From contig CM073590.1 in assembly GCA_037074705.1 (NCBI GenBank), positions 51,549,895 to 51,613,894 on the forward strand: DNA of 64,000 bases, in the 5' to 3' direction. Below the pieces are notes generated by a model. It was not told the DNA's origin. It made no database searches and saw nothing but the letters and a program-made list of their open reading frames with translations. The stretch's first letter is position 1. Each line of letters starts with the position of its first letter. The translations under genes were made by a program, and so were the position numbers. This DNA is from Zhengitettix transpicula. Its lineage: Eukaryota > Arthropoda > Insecta > Orthoptera > Tetrigidae. This document shows, piece by piece, positions 47,147 through 57,590 of the stretch.

Positions 47147-47678
47147 CAAAATCAAAAATACTCAAGGAAGCCTGCGAGAGAATTCTTTCCAGAGAGCTCT
47201 GGCGGAGGCTACCTTTGGGGATGCCTCTCTCTGGTTTTTTGAACTAAGATTCCCACTTGCCGAGGGTCTGTTTTGAGAGGTGTATGTTTCGGGGTCGCAG
47301 ACCTTGGGCATACGGTAAGAGTTGTCCGCTATTCCTATTGGAATAGTCGGCCAGCTGCCTCCTAAACTGGCCAAGGCATGGCGAGGGGTAAGCTACGACC
47401 CCACAGCAAACCCCTCTCCCGCCATCGGAAGGGCGTGGGATAAGTACCAAATGCCCGACCTACCTGATGCAGATTTTTATAGGGTTTGTCCCGCATTACT
47501 TTTAGGCGATAGCCGGGTAGGATCCTTAAACTATAGCCCGGGGGCCTTAGTTAACCTTTGGTTACGTTCCTCCACCCTCCCGCATCCCCCCTTTCAAATC
47601 CGTTTCCTATGCTATAAGAGGGGAGTTGCCACTATGTGGATTACACTATACATAGCCTGTCTACACCCCCAAAAAAAT
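47147..47678 (+). repeat. 0.55-kb repeat, copy 5 (5' subtype B) with probable TSD
   Basis: Probable 10-bp duplication GCATAGTAGG (47,137-47,146) and GCGTAGTAGG (47,679-47,688), one mismatch. The 5' hairpin is collapsed (CCTGCGAGAGAATTCTTTCC). Subtype B is marked by AGAGAGCTCTGGCGGAGGC. Tail is CACCCCCAAAAAAAT. A 120-codon plus-strand frame (47,322-47,684) runs through most of the element. Confidence 0.88.
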
Positions 47679-47688
47679 GCGTAGTAGG

Positions 47689-50495
47689 AGAAGGGAGAGA
47701 GTGGAGGGGAGTATTGTCGTTGGCGGTGGTGCGGCGGGACAACCGTTTGGAGTAACGCTATTACTATTCGTATCAACATTCATTATGTTCTTACGAACGG
47801 GATGCGTAGACAGCATCAAGGTCTTTCTACCAAACTGCGTACTCATCATCTCTTAACATTAACCAATGAGTATTTTGACGTACAACATGTCCTGAACTGA
47901 ACACAACAAATTTTCTTCGGTCAAGAATAATTTTTACACTACCAAGTTGCCACAACAAATGTGTGTGTTAATTTGAGTTTAAGCCTACTTCCACTACAAC
48001 TCCAGAACAGTGTGTATCGTATTTTGAGACATCAAGCTATTGTCAAACGATCATGAAATGTTAACGTTTTCGCATTCCATGCGACAGGATTGCAGTTGTA
48101 GTTCCCAGATGCAGGTTTTGGCATTGTGTTTGTAAGTGGTGCATGTGAGGAATATGCATGTAGACTCCATTGTTCCCGACCTTGTGTACATTGCGTCACA
48201 AAGGCTCTCTCTCCACACCAACTCTAGCTATCACAATATTAACTATGCAGTACTTCCAGAGACTGAGTTGCATACTAATTACGTTAAGCAAACTCAAGAC
48301 TCTATTCTTTGGGATCGTTTGATCAATAAATGAAAAGTTGATATCGTCCTAAATTATGAACATCATATTGATGTTCATGACTTTACGAAAATGGAAACAG
48401 ATGAAGGCCATATTTGAAGATTTATTTGTTTTCTATTTCTATTGTAAAAGAAAGAATAAAAATGGAAATAAGTTCAACGATAACAAACTTAGTTCGTCAG
48501 CAGGGATTAAAAGAAGGACGCGGCTATTTCATTCGATGTCGATGGAATGTCAACTAAAAATATTCAATAATGAGACCTTCAATGATTTACATTTCTTTAT
48601 CATCGGAACGTTTCCATACGTGAAACGTTAAGAAAATCGTAAATTTTTCTAAGCTATTTATTCAGCCTAATGAAACGTTATCCTGAAAAATCTAGCTTCT
48701 AATCAGATACAACAAATATTTACTTAATGTATGCAAGCTAACAAAGAATATTTGTAAACTATTTACAAATATTCATTTTAAGTTGTGAAAAATTTTCAGA
48801 TTACATCTATTAACCTACAAAAGTGTATACAATTAATTTAATTCCAACGTACAAACTGCTTTTATTGGAGGTATGAAACATTTGTAAACTTCTGCAAACT
48901 GAATTCACGTAATCAAGATTCATTCTTTTCACGTAATATTGGTTTAAAATTTTTAACATGAATGTTACTTCCCGGAAATAAAGCATTAATCCTATAGATT
49001 TAAATTTAGATTTATTACTCATTCCACTAGTCCCTGATAGAGGAAATACAATGTCATAGACAAAAAACATTTCATTTTACAAATAATTGGCAGTGAATAT
49101 AAATTTCATAATTTAGAATAGAAGAATTATTATTAGTTAATAGGCACGGCAGAGAAATAGGCTTCGTAAAAAAATAATTATACAATTTGAAAAAACGTTA
49201 AAGATACTAACTTAAAAACAGGAAGATAGAATGAAATATTTATTCATATACATTAGCAACGTATACAAAATAAACCTTCTTTAGAGTTCATAAAATCGTA
49301 TTACGATTAAAAATACTCTGTCAACGGATGCATTCAATAACAATATAATTTACAGAAATATTCAGAGGATCAATACTAATACTTATTACTTAAAACGGAA
49401 TTTTTATAAACTAATAATTCGTAAACAGTATTTCTCCCATTTATAAGTGTATGACAAATGTTCAGAGCTAAATATAGCTGAAATAAATATCGACTACTAA
49501 TAACGGCGAATATGCCAGCATATTAGTTATCGATAATACTGGAGGATGGATAAACGCTAAAAGTTTACTGCACCTCATAAAGTAAACGGGTTTTGAGTGG
49601 CCACTGATAAGCTCACAAAGGAATCATTTCTTTTCTATCGAAACTACGCAAAAATGCAGCACAAATGCTGTTTAGAGTACCAAACCACATTTCACCTCTG
49701 TTAGTATTCTGTGAATAGCGCAATCAACACAATGGCTCAGTGTTTCCGTGAGTCAGCAGGCTGAAGCGTGTGTCATATCTAAAGGACGTAGAAGGTTTCC
49801 TCTGTAGGCTGACGTCACTTCAAAGACCTCTTTCAAGCTAGTCACGCTTTTATCCATAACATTCACTGATAAAATTCCTGTTCGGTCGTTGGACTGTCCT
49901 TTAACTGGAAACATTAAATCACTCACTATTAACCATAATGCCTATGCCCTACAGTAGTTTTCCGTAATACAAGACTGAACGTTGACACTTATTTTATAAT
50001 TGCCCACTTATTCAATACATCATTAAGTCCTAGTTTGTGGTTCATAAATAACATTTCAATGCTATCACTGTCAGGCTACGCCAAAAAAATACCTCATATG
50101 ATTTATACATTTATGCCTAGAACATGTATTCAGATTACTATGTAATATTGGGGCTACGAATTTTAATTTTAATTTTACATAATTTGGATTGATGAGATTT
50201 TATATTATTTCATATGACAAAATTTTTAATATAAACCAAATAAAGCATATAAGCATGAAACTTCCTTGGTTCGTCAACCATACTTATATTAAATATTTAT
50301 TATTCTACAAAGTTTTCATGACGGGCCGTACACGTGGGTTAAAGTACAGTGTTCCAAATTCCAGCCAATGGGGGCCACCATCCCATGGCTACTCCTACAA
50401 AAACTTGTGGCAACTTGCAGTCATCGACAACGCATATCTGAACTGGTCAATCAGCGACAAGATGTGACATCCATGAACCTGTAAATATGCAGCTA
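47689..50495. other. No gene recognised; one TGACGTCA
   Basis: Frames at 48,136-48,631 and 48,810-49,070 show no motif. TGACGTCA lies at 49,810-49,817. Mostly AT-rich. Confidence 0.5.
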
Positions 50496-50506
50496 CTTTG
50501 CGTTTT

Positions 50507-51060
50507 GTTTGTTTTTCTTTGAGGTGTACACAGGCTATGTATAGGGTAATCCACATAGTGGCAACTCCCCTCTTATAGCATAGGAAAGAGATTTGAAAGG
50601 GGGGATACGGAAGGGTAGAGGAAGGTAGCCAAGGGTTAACTAGGGCCCCCGGGCTATGGTTTAAGGATCCTACCCGGCAATTCACCTGAAAGTGATGCAG
50701 GGAAAACCCTAGAAAAACCTGCGTCAGGTAGGTCGGGCATTTGGTACTTGTCCCACGTCCATCCGATGGCGGGAGAGGGGTTAGCTGTGGGGTCGCAGCT
50801 TTCCCCTCGCCGTGCCTTGACCGGTTTAGGAGGCAGCTGGCCGACTATTCCAATAGGAATAGCGGACAACTCTTACCGTATGCCCAAGGTCTGTGACCCC
50901 GGAATATACACCTCTCAATACAGACCGAGGTGCCTCGGCATGAAGAACCTTACTTCAAAAGAACCAGAGAGATGTGAAGGCATACCCAAAGGTAACCTCC
51001 GCCAGAGCTCTCTGGGAAGGTTCACCTGCGAGAGAGTTCTCTCGCAGGCTTCCTTGGTTG
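50507..51060 (-). repeat. 0.55-kb repeat, copy 6 (subtype B) with probable TSD
   Basis: CTTTGCGTTTT at 50,496-50,506 and CTTTGCGATTT at 51,061-51,071 form an 11-bp duplication with one mismatch. On the minus strand one perfect 5' hairpin CCTGCGAGAGAG-TTCTCTCGCAGG is followed by the subtype B segment. The 120-codon plus frame 50,748-51,110 and minus frames here are inside the repeat. Confidence 0.9.
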
Positions 51061-51067
51061 CTTTGCG

Positions 51068-51984
51068 ATTTCAAACATTAATTGCTTATACAAAAATTAT
51101 ACAAAAGTAACTGCTATTTACTGACAACGATGGCTGAGTACGCCATGGAAACGTTGGGTAATAATAAATACTTGACAAGGTTGAAAACCCAAGATTTTTT
51201 CTATGAAAAATTGAATAAACCAAATGTCTATACATAATAAAAGAAAGAAATATTAAACGATGTTAGTAAAAACAACGGAAATAATTGTATTTATTTACAC
51301 TATTTAAAAATAAATGTAATGAATGCCTTTTAAAACTGGGTTCTTTGGGTATTTAATGACAAGCATACTAATAATATTGTGACTATTTAGATTTAAGAAC
51401 ATACTCTCCTCGAGAACTCCTCAACTACATGAATCTCTCTAGGTTCTTGCGTTTTTCCTGCACCTGAGGAAACGAACATATATCGGCCGTTTTAGCATGT
51501 TTATCCATGAATATCAATCCCCGCTCCTGGGTGTGGTAGACGTGTTTCAACCTAGGCCAGTGTTCGTTTCCTGGTCGCAAAGAACAAGTGTACGAAATTC
51601 CAACTGGTGTAGGATAAAGCCTTAAATTTCGCACGTCACTGTCCATTTAACACTACACTTTGATAAATACAAGATGATATACAATTTCAAAATGTCGTTT
51701 CCGGAAGATGTTAACTGGCAGCTTTTCTCTGCGTCTTGAAACCCCCGTGCGATCGACAAGAAATAAACACGTATCAGTTGGACATACAAACAATAGAACT
51801 TTATTGTATTATGAATTTATAAGTATTTTCTAGGGAAATAATGTGCTTTAAAATTACAAATTCAATAACAGAGTAATCAGCAGAGATTTACATTTCTTAA
51901 TAATTACGTTGTAAATGCTTACAGGTAAGAGGAAGAGAATTTAATAGTTTAGTCCTGAATATTGTATACTTTTGAAATGAAAAA
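51068..51984. other. No gene recognised
   Basis: A 73-codon minus frame (51,425-51,646) has no motif; the rest is AT-rich. Confidence 0.45.
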
Positions 51985-52230
51985 TTTACGTCTGATTGAA
52001 AAATAGTAATAAGAAAGATAGCCAAATACAGGCAAAATAAGTGATAATATAAATACCACACCACGTTTCTGGGATCTTTGGTCCTTGCACTGCACTAGTC
52101 AGTTGTGCCGCTCCAGGCTCTTCTTAGCACCTGAAGAAAGGACCAAAGTTCCCAGAAACGTTGTGTGGTATTTATATTATCCCTTATTTTGTCTGTATTT
52201 GGCTATCTTTCTTATTATTAATGTATAATT
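51985..52230 (+). repeat. Penelope-type terminal repeat fold-back, fragment 3 (best preserved)
   Basis: Arms of about 75 bp: AAGAAAGATAGCCAAATACA...CCACACCACGTTTCTGGGAT and GTTCCCAGAAACGTTGTGTG...TGTATTTGGCTATCTTTCTT. The right arm is preceded by CTGAAGA (52,131-52,137), 17 nt, then GAAAC (52,155-52,159), the conserved strand order of hammerhead ribozymes, which are known from terminal repeats of Penelope-like elements. Stem II is only about 4 bp (GGAC with GTTC), so catalytic activity is doubtful. Confidence 0.7.
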
Positions 52231-52379
52231 TTCACAAAAAGTGAAAGATGATGTTTGTCTGTCCGTAAACTCGCGCGGTTTTTGGTATTATAATCACGGA
52301 ATTCCCCGATAGTAACAAATAGATTTACATTACGTTTAACGAAATTTAGAGCTTCCAAAATATATGTACTACGTATCGG

Positions 52380-52625
52380 AAAATTCCAAGTGCTTTGAAG
52401 AGAGTCTACAATTTATTCCACAAACTATTCGGATCGCACGTTTATGTAGTTTAAAAGTACTCGCAAAGCGAGAAGAAAGTCCCCATCTCGTAATTTCATT
52501 ACATATACTAAAGTTGAAATTTTCATAATATATAGATTTCTCCGTTAAAATATCTTCTTGATGCATTAGTTATCGAAGGGCGTAACAGACGGAACTAAGT
52601 TTGCTTGAGAGTACCTTGATACATG
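52380..52625 (-). pseudogene. Second LINE family: C-terminal reverse transcriptase fragment
   Basis: Minus strand reads LSSVCYALR (near 52,600), then after breaks FKLHKRAIRIVCGINCR, matching the KLSSxCYALR and VFKLQKRAIRI blocks of the family seen inverted at 38,640-38,900. It lies directly beside the transposase mosaic, with a junction around 52,650. Confidence 0.7.
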
Positions 52626-52679
52626 GTCCTACAAGGAGGTATTGTGTATTTGAAAGGGCTGTCAAACACTTATTATGGA

Positions 52680-52960
52680 ACGATTTAAAAAAAATTATTG
52701 TGATTATACATTAACGTTACATTGAAATTTCAGTATACATCGGAACAAATGAAAAAAATCATTTGCGAAAAATCACATGAGTTAAGTGGTGTCCATTTTT
52801 GCAATGGCATTCTTGTAGATGACTGGTGAGATTGTCCATACACCTTTCAAACATGGCACGCGGAGTTTTGTCGCGTTATTGGGACGAAAATAGCTTTAAG
52901 CGTACGTGGTTTGCCTACGTAAACTTTAGATTTTAGATTGCCCCATAAAAAAGTAGTCAC
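52680..52960 (-). pseudogene. DDE transposase C-terminal fragment (mosaic, minus half)
   Basis: Minus strand reads TTFLWGNLKSKVYVGKPRTL, where CDFFLWGYLKSKVYVxKPxTL is the usual text of an insect Tc1/mariner-superfamily transposase with a WFQQDGA block. A decayed end follows with ...CHCKNGHHLTHVIF-like reading. It is the natural downstream part of the sequence found on the plus strand just to the right, so the element has been inverted internally near 52,970. Confidence 0.75.
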
Positions 52961-52984
52961 AAAGTGACCGCGGAGGACCCTCCA

Positions 52985-53165
52985 CATCACAGAAGAATAC
53001 CACGCATTAACCTCAATAGACTGTGGTTTCAGCAACATGGAGCCACTTGTCTTACATCAACAGCAAGTATGGATTTTTTTGAAACAACATTTTCCCGGAC
53101 GCCTGATTTCATTGCGTTTGGATGTCGTTGTTTGTTTGGTTCGGTAATTAAACATTTTTGTTACC
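52985..53165 (+). pseudogene. DDE transposase catalytic-region fragment (mosaic, plus half)
   Basis: Plus strand reads IPRINLNRLWFQQHGATCLT, then FETTF and, after a frame change, FPGRLISLRLDVV. Relatives have WFQQDGATCHT and FPGRLISxxGDVxWPPRS. The catalytic Asp of QQDGA is His here, and the following Asp-containing region is frameshifted, so it is dead. Plus-strand sequence to about 53,350 may include more of it in decayed form. Confidence 0.75.
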
Positions 53166-53350
53166 GGACGGAAATCGAGCAGGTTTAGTTTTCTGTAAGC
53201 TCGTTCAATCGCCACAGAAAACTTTGGAACATATTAGTTTTATCCGGTATCCTCACAACCTTAGGTGGGGTTTGGTCTCAGTCGTACCATTATTCGGAAG
53301 GTGTTGCTGCAGAACGAGGGAAATTACAGTACATCTGAAGAATGCCACAC

Positions 53351-53709
53351 CTACGAGTACTTGCTTACAATAGCTCATTAATTCTATTGCGAAGAAGGGC
53401 AGGTGATATCTGCGAGCGTCGGATTTACATGAATACCGTGGGAGTAGTTATGACAGCTGCAGAAAACATGTAGGCTCACGTCCTATAAATAAAACCTACT
53501 CCGGCGGATTAACATTTTATTTGCGTAATTGAATACTGTTAGGAATAAGATTCCTCCCACAATATTATGACGTTATTATCGCGAGATGTATACAGACCCT
53601 TCAAAAATACCGTTTGAAACTTTTAGGACTTTTACATGGGACTGAATAGTTCTCATTCAAAACATGATCTTCTCAGTCCCCGCTATTAAGACCCAAAACA
53701 TTTTTTTAA
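53351..53709. other. No gene recognised
   Basis: Unassigned sequence between the transposase mosaic and the tandem 0.55-kb repeats. Confidence 0.4.
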
Positions 53710-54253
53710 GGCAACATGCTACATGAGAGTAATCCACGTTGGTCAACTCCCTTTTACTAGCATAGGAAGGAATTTGAAAGGGGGGATGCGGAAGGGTAGA
53801 GGAAGGTAGCCAAGGGTTAACTAGGGCCCCCGGGCTATGGTTTAAGGATCCTACCCGGCATTCGCCTATAGAAATGCAGGAAAAACCCTAGAAAAACCTG
53901 CATCAGGTAGGGCGGGCATTGGGTACTTGTCCCACGCCCTTCCGTTAGCGGGAGAGGAGTTTGCTGTGGGGACGCAGCATTCCCTTCTCCGTGCCTCGAG
54001 CAGTTTAGAAGGCAGCTGACCGACTATTCCAATGGGAATAGCGAACAACTCTTACCGTATGCCCAAGGTCTGCGACCCCGGAACATACACCTCTCAAACC
54101 AGGCCGAGGTGCCTCGGCTTGTGGGAACCTTAGTTCAAAAACGGAGAGGAAAAGGCATACCCTAAGGTAGCCCCTTCGTAACTCTCCTAAAAGGTTCTGC
54201 CTGCGAGAGAAAATCCCTCGCAGGTTACCTGCGAGAGAATCCTTTTGCAGGCT
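53710..54253 (-). repeat. 0.55-kb repeat, copy 7 (subtype A)
   Basis: Minus strand: two 5' hairpins (CCTGCAAAAGG-ATTCTCTCGCAGG, then CCTGCGAGGG-ATTTTCTCTCGCAGG), subtype A segment, standard core, and a tail of CCTTAAAAAAATG at the left border (53,703). In the sense direction it follows the A-tail of copy 8 after about 20 bp, forming a head-to-tail pair. Confidence 0.9.
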
Positions 54254-54275
54254 TTGGTCGACAGGAGAGGAGTTT

Positions 54276-54820
54276 TTTTTTTTTTTTTAGGGCAACAGGC
54301 TACATGAGGGTAATCCACTTAGGGCAACTCCCCTTTAATAGCATAGGAAGGGATTTGAAAGGGGGGATGCGGAAGGGTAGAGGAAGGTAGCCAAGGGTTA
54401 ACTAGGGCCCCCGGGCTATATTTTAAGGATCCTACCCGGCATTCGCCTAAAGAAATGCAGGGAAAACCTTAGAAAAACCTGCATAGGGTAGGTCGGGCAT
54501 TGGGTACTTGTCCCACGCCCTTCCGATGACGGGAGAGGGGTTTGCTGTGGGGACGCAGCTTACCCTCGCCATGCCTTGGCCAGTTTAGGAGGCAGCTGGC
54601 CGACTATTCCAATAGGAATAGCGGACAACTCTTGCCGTATGCCCAAGGTCTGCGACCCCGGAACATACACCTCTCAAAACAGACCGAGGTGCCTCGGCAT
54701 GTGGGAACCATAGTTCAAAAAAACCAGAGAGATGTGAGAGCATCCCCAAAGGTAGCCCCCGCCAGAGCTCTCTGGGAAGGTTCACCTACGAGAAATCCTC
54801 TCGCAGGCTTACTTCCCAAA
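54276..54820 (-). repeat. 0.55-kb repeat, copy 8 (subtype B)
   Basis: Minus strand: hairpin CCTGCGAGAGG-ATTTCTCGTAGG, subtype B segment, core, and a 15-A tail (54,276-54,291). The 137-codon plus-strand frame 54,542-54,955, longest in the window, runs antisense through it and is not a gene. Confidence 0.9.
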
Positions 54821-54885
54821 GGTAGCCCCTTCGTATCTCTCCTACAAGGTTCTGCCTGCGAGAAAATAGCCCTCGCAGACCTTCC
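54821..54885 (-). repeat. 0.55-kb repeat, extra 5'-end piece (subtype A)
   Basis: Minus strand carries CTGCGAGGGC-TATTTTCTCGCAGG and AGGAGAGATACGAAGGGGC, that is the 5' part of subtype A, placed upstream of the subtype B head of copy 8. It indicates recombination or template switching between subtypes. Confidence 0.8.
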
Positions 54886-56206
54886 TACCCCGGCAAAACC
54901 CAAAACCTTATACGGGGAATTTTTATCAGCCTCTTGTTCTAAGAAATACAAATGAGAGGAAAACCAAAGCGACAACGTGACGCTCACGCAATCCTGCGTG
55001 CTGATAACCAGCACGACGATGAATGATTTGTTTTCATGGTAGAACTATGAACGCGGATCTGTGTGTTATTGAGCACGCGCCGTCAAGCCAAACACAGCAT
55101 CATTGATGTCTTCATGTGCCAACATCTTGAATGACTATCACTATCGGCATCACATGACCGCAACGAGGCAATCTGTATTCATCTGCGAGCCGTCTGTGAC
55201 GTAAGCGATGGACTGGTGAGTCATTCCAGCTCGGCCTGTTTACAGCATGCTTGGGATTTAAGACCTAGATTGCAAGACACGTCCTTGATCCTTGCACGCG
55301 GTTTTGGAGTTTGCTCATCTATGCAGCGCCAATGACTACGATCGCTATGAAAATTATCTCAGCTATAACACGTGATCATTCACTGCAGGAAAAACACTCA
55401 CGCTCGTCTATTATCTTTATTACCATCTCTGAACAACTGACGGCTGAAAGGAAATTGAGTAAGCTGCTAACACGTCACCGTTTTACGATATTACCACTCA
55501 CATATTATCTAAACAGCAAAATTTACGTCATACATTTATAACGTACAATTTTACTAAAGAACAAAACAGTTTGCAATCCAAATTTAACAAACTACTCATC
55601 ATATTTCTCTTAACTAAATTTTTTTCGTCAAAAGCCACATGAAGCCCTGGTTATATTTAACGAAGAAAATAGTTATCTTGTCAAACATTTAAAGGAAACA
55701 TTTTCACCATCTCAACTACTTGACGATGCAAACCTGTATGATTATTTCTGACGTAGTCCTCAGAAATTGTCCGCTAAAAGAATGTAAACAGGGTCACTTA
55801 ACATCTCATGGTCGTGAACACATGCAAGCAAATGATATAAGCTAATTTTTAAAACTATGTTCTCACGCATATGGCTAGAAATAAATCATGAGCGAGAAGG
55901 TTACAATTTACATACCAGTTTGTTCTTGTTTAATTCACAGACGTAACTAAAGAAATATGCTCTATTGTGTGGAAACTGGTGTTTTTGCGGTATTTTGTAT
56001 AGAATAGTTACGTAAAATCACTGTGAAGTCCTGTAAAAAAGCTAAGGTCGTTTGATCCATCAATTTAAAGTGTTTTACAAAGACTGGAAAGAGTACAGCT
56101 CTTTAATTTAGTTTCTTTCCCAGGTCGTTATTAATTCTTGCAAGGACCTTTGATCCTGAGAATTGCAAAGAATAAGATCTTTTATTTACAATTTATTTGG
56201 TGTGAC
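54886..56206. other. No gene recognised
   Basis: 54,960-55,320 is GC-richer and unassigned; frame 55,311-55,541 (76 codons) has no motif. Confidence 0.4.
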
Positions 56207-56350
56207 AGACAACATAAGGGTAATCCACAAGGTGGCAACTTCCTTTCAATAGGATAGGAAGGGATTTGAAATGGGGAAAGTGAAAGAAAGACAAGGGTTA
56301 AATAATACTTGCGGTCTATATTTTATGGTTCCTCAAAAGCCTTTTGAGTT
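56207..56350 (-). repeat. 0.55-kb repeat, decayed 3'-end fragment
   Basis: Plus strand CATAAGGGTAATCCACAAGG and GGATAGGAAGGGATTTGAAA match the family 3' third in reverse; it then loses similarity and joins the Penelope-type fragment. Confidence 0.75.
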
Positions 56351-56364
56351 TTGTCAACTGACAA

Positions 56365-56495
56365 GTGCAGTTGTCTCACTCTAGGCTCTTCTTCGCACCT
56401 GAGGAAAGTCACAAGGATCCCAGAAACGTTGTGTGGTAATATTATCACTTTTTTGTCTTAATTGGCTACCTTTCTTATTCATTTTAATGATACAA
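56365..56495 (+). repeat. Penelope-type terminal repeat, right arm, fragment 4
   Basis: CTGAGGA (56,399-56,405), 17 nt, GAAAC (56,423-56,427), then GTTGTGTGGTAATATTATCA and AATTGGCTACCTTTCTTATT. The left arm is missing. Order and spacing of the hammerhead-like strands equal those at 52,131 and 63,015. Confidence 0.7.
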
Positions 56496-57394
56496 AATTA
56501 AACTCTTTTTACGTGGAACAGTTAAATAATTATATATTACATAGATCTGTGACCACTTTTCAAATACCGTTTTAACTTTTTCCAATCTCAGAAGTCTCGC
56601 AGATTCGCAGGGAATTTCACCACGCCCTTATAGAGAAATCAGAATTCGAGATGGTCCAAATCTTTAATTAATTCTGGTCACATTTGAGACAAGAGACGAA
56701 TTTCACCATTCTGTATGCTGTAACAAAGATTCCGAACGGTGGAGGTCAGTGCGAGAGCTGCATGGTGGAAACAGCTCCACGTTGCTGTTTTGGGGGGCAA
56801 CGGAAAACGTCGCAGAGAAACCATTGTCAAACAAAGTATACGCCAATTTAGCTCGTGGGAAGCCGAGATGAAACATTCACAGTTTTGACGACAATTCCGA
56901 ATACTATTAGCTACAAAATTCACACTGTTAATATTGGCCAATATCTTCATTCATCTCAATAGTGTGCGGTAAAATTATATCCGCTCTGTTTTGGGATTAG
57001 AAAATTTCGATTCACAAGATAAGAGAGAGATCTCAGAATTATAATGGTAAAGTTAAAGACGAAAAAATTGAAATTAGCAGTCAAACTGCTCGAGCATAAA
57101 AATTTAAAAGAAAATTCTTTAATAAATACTCAAATTCTACAGTTAAATGTGATATTTTTGTTTTAATAAATGTTGTGAGTGAATTTGTAAATTTTTAATG
57201 TTTAAATAGCTTGATTCTCTGCTCCCATCATCCATGTTAATAAATCAGCTGATTATGTCAGGGCATTTGAATCTGCGAGAGGTGTGACGCTAGCGATGCA
57301 AAACAGCTGACGCCGATTCAGAACTTTCTTTATGTTTATCACTACTAACTTTAAATGAGAATAACATACGTCTGTATAAAATATAGTAATTCGA
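56496..57394. other. No gene recognised
   Basis: A 90-codon minus frame (56,678-56,950) carries no motif I recognise. The remainder is AT-rich. Confidence 0.45.
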
Positions 57395-57575
57395 TGAAAT
57401 AGCCAAATACAGACTAAATTAAGTGATTATATAAATACCGCACAAGATTTCAGGGATCCTTGTCCCTAACGTCATGTAATTGGGGAAAAAAATGGGAGTC
57501 AGGAGCGACACAACCGCACAATTTATGCTTAATTATGTCTGTATTTGACTATTTCATTTAATTAAAATTAACTAG
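57395..57575. repeat. Penelope-type terminal repeat, fragment 5 (diverged)
   Basis: GAAATAGCCAAATACAGACT...AAATACCGCACAAGATTTCA on the left and TTATGTCTGTATTTGACTAT on the right keep the outer arm pairing; the GAAACG strand is lost. The loop has GAGCGACACAACCGCACAAT, shared with the loop of fragment 2. Confidence 0.6.
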
Positions 57576-57590
57576 CTTATATATATATAT

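Noticed and set aside
48136..48631. Two consecutive plus-strand frames as exons of one gene
   Set aside because: No splice sites join them convincingly and no domain text is seen.
52131..52160. An active hammerhead ribozyme
   Set aside because: Core strands are in order, but stem II is at most 4 bp in one copy and absent in others, and stem I pairing is not evident.
54542..54955. 137-codon plus-strand frame, longest in the window
   Set aside because: It runs antisense through a copy of the 0.55-kb repeat and into a second piece; the text recurs, frameshifted, in other copies.
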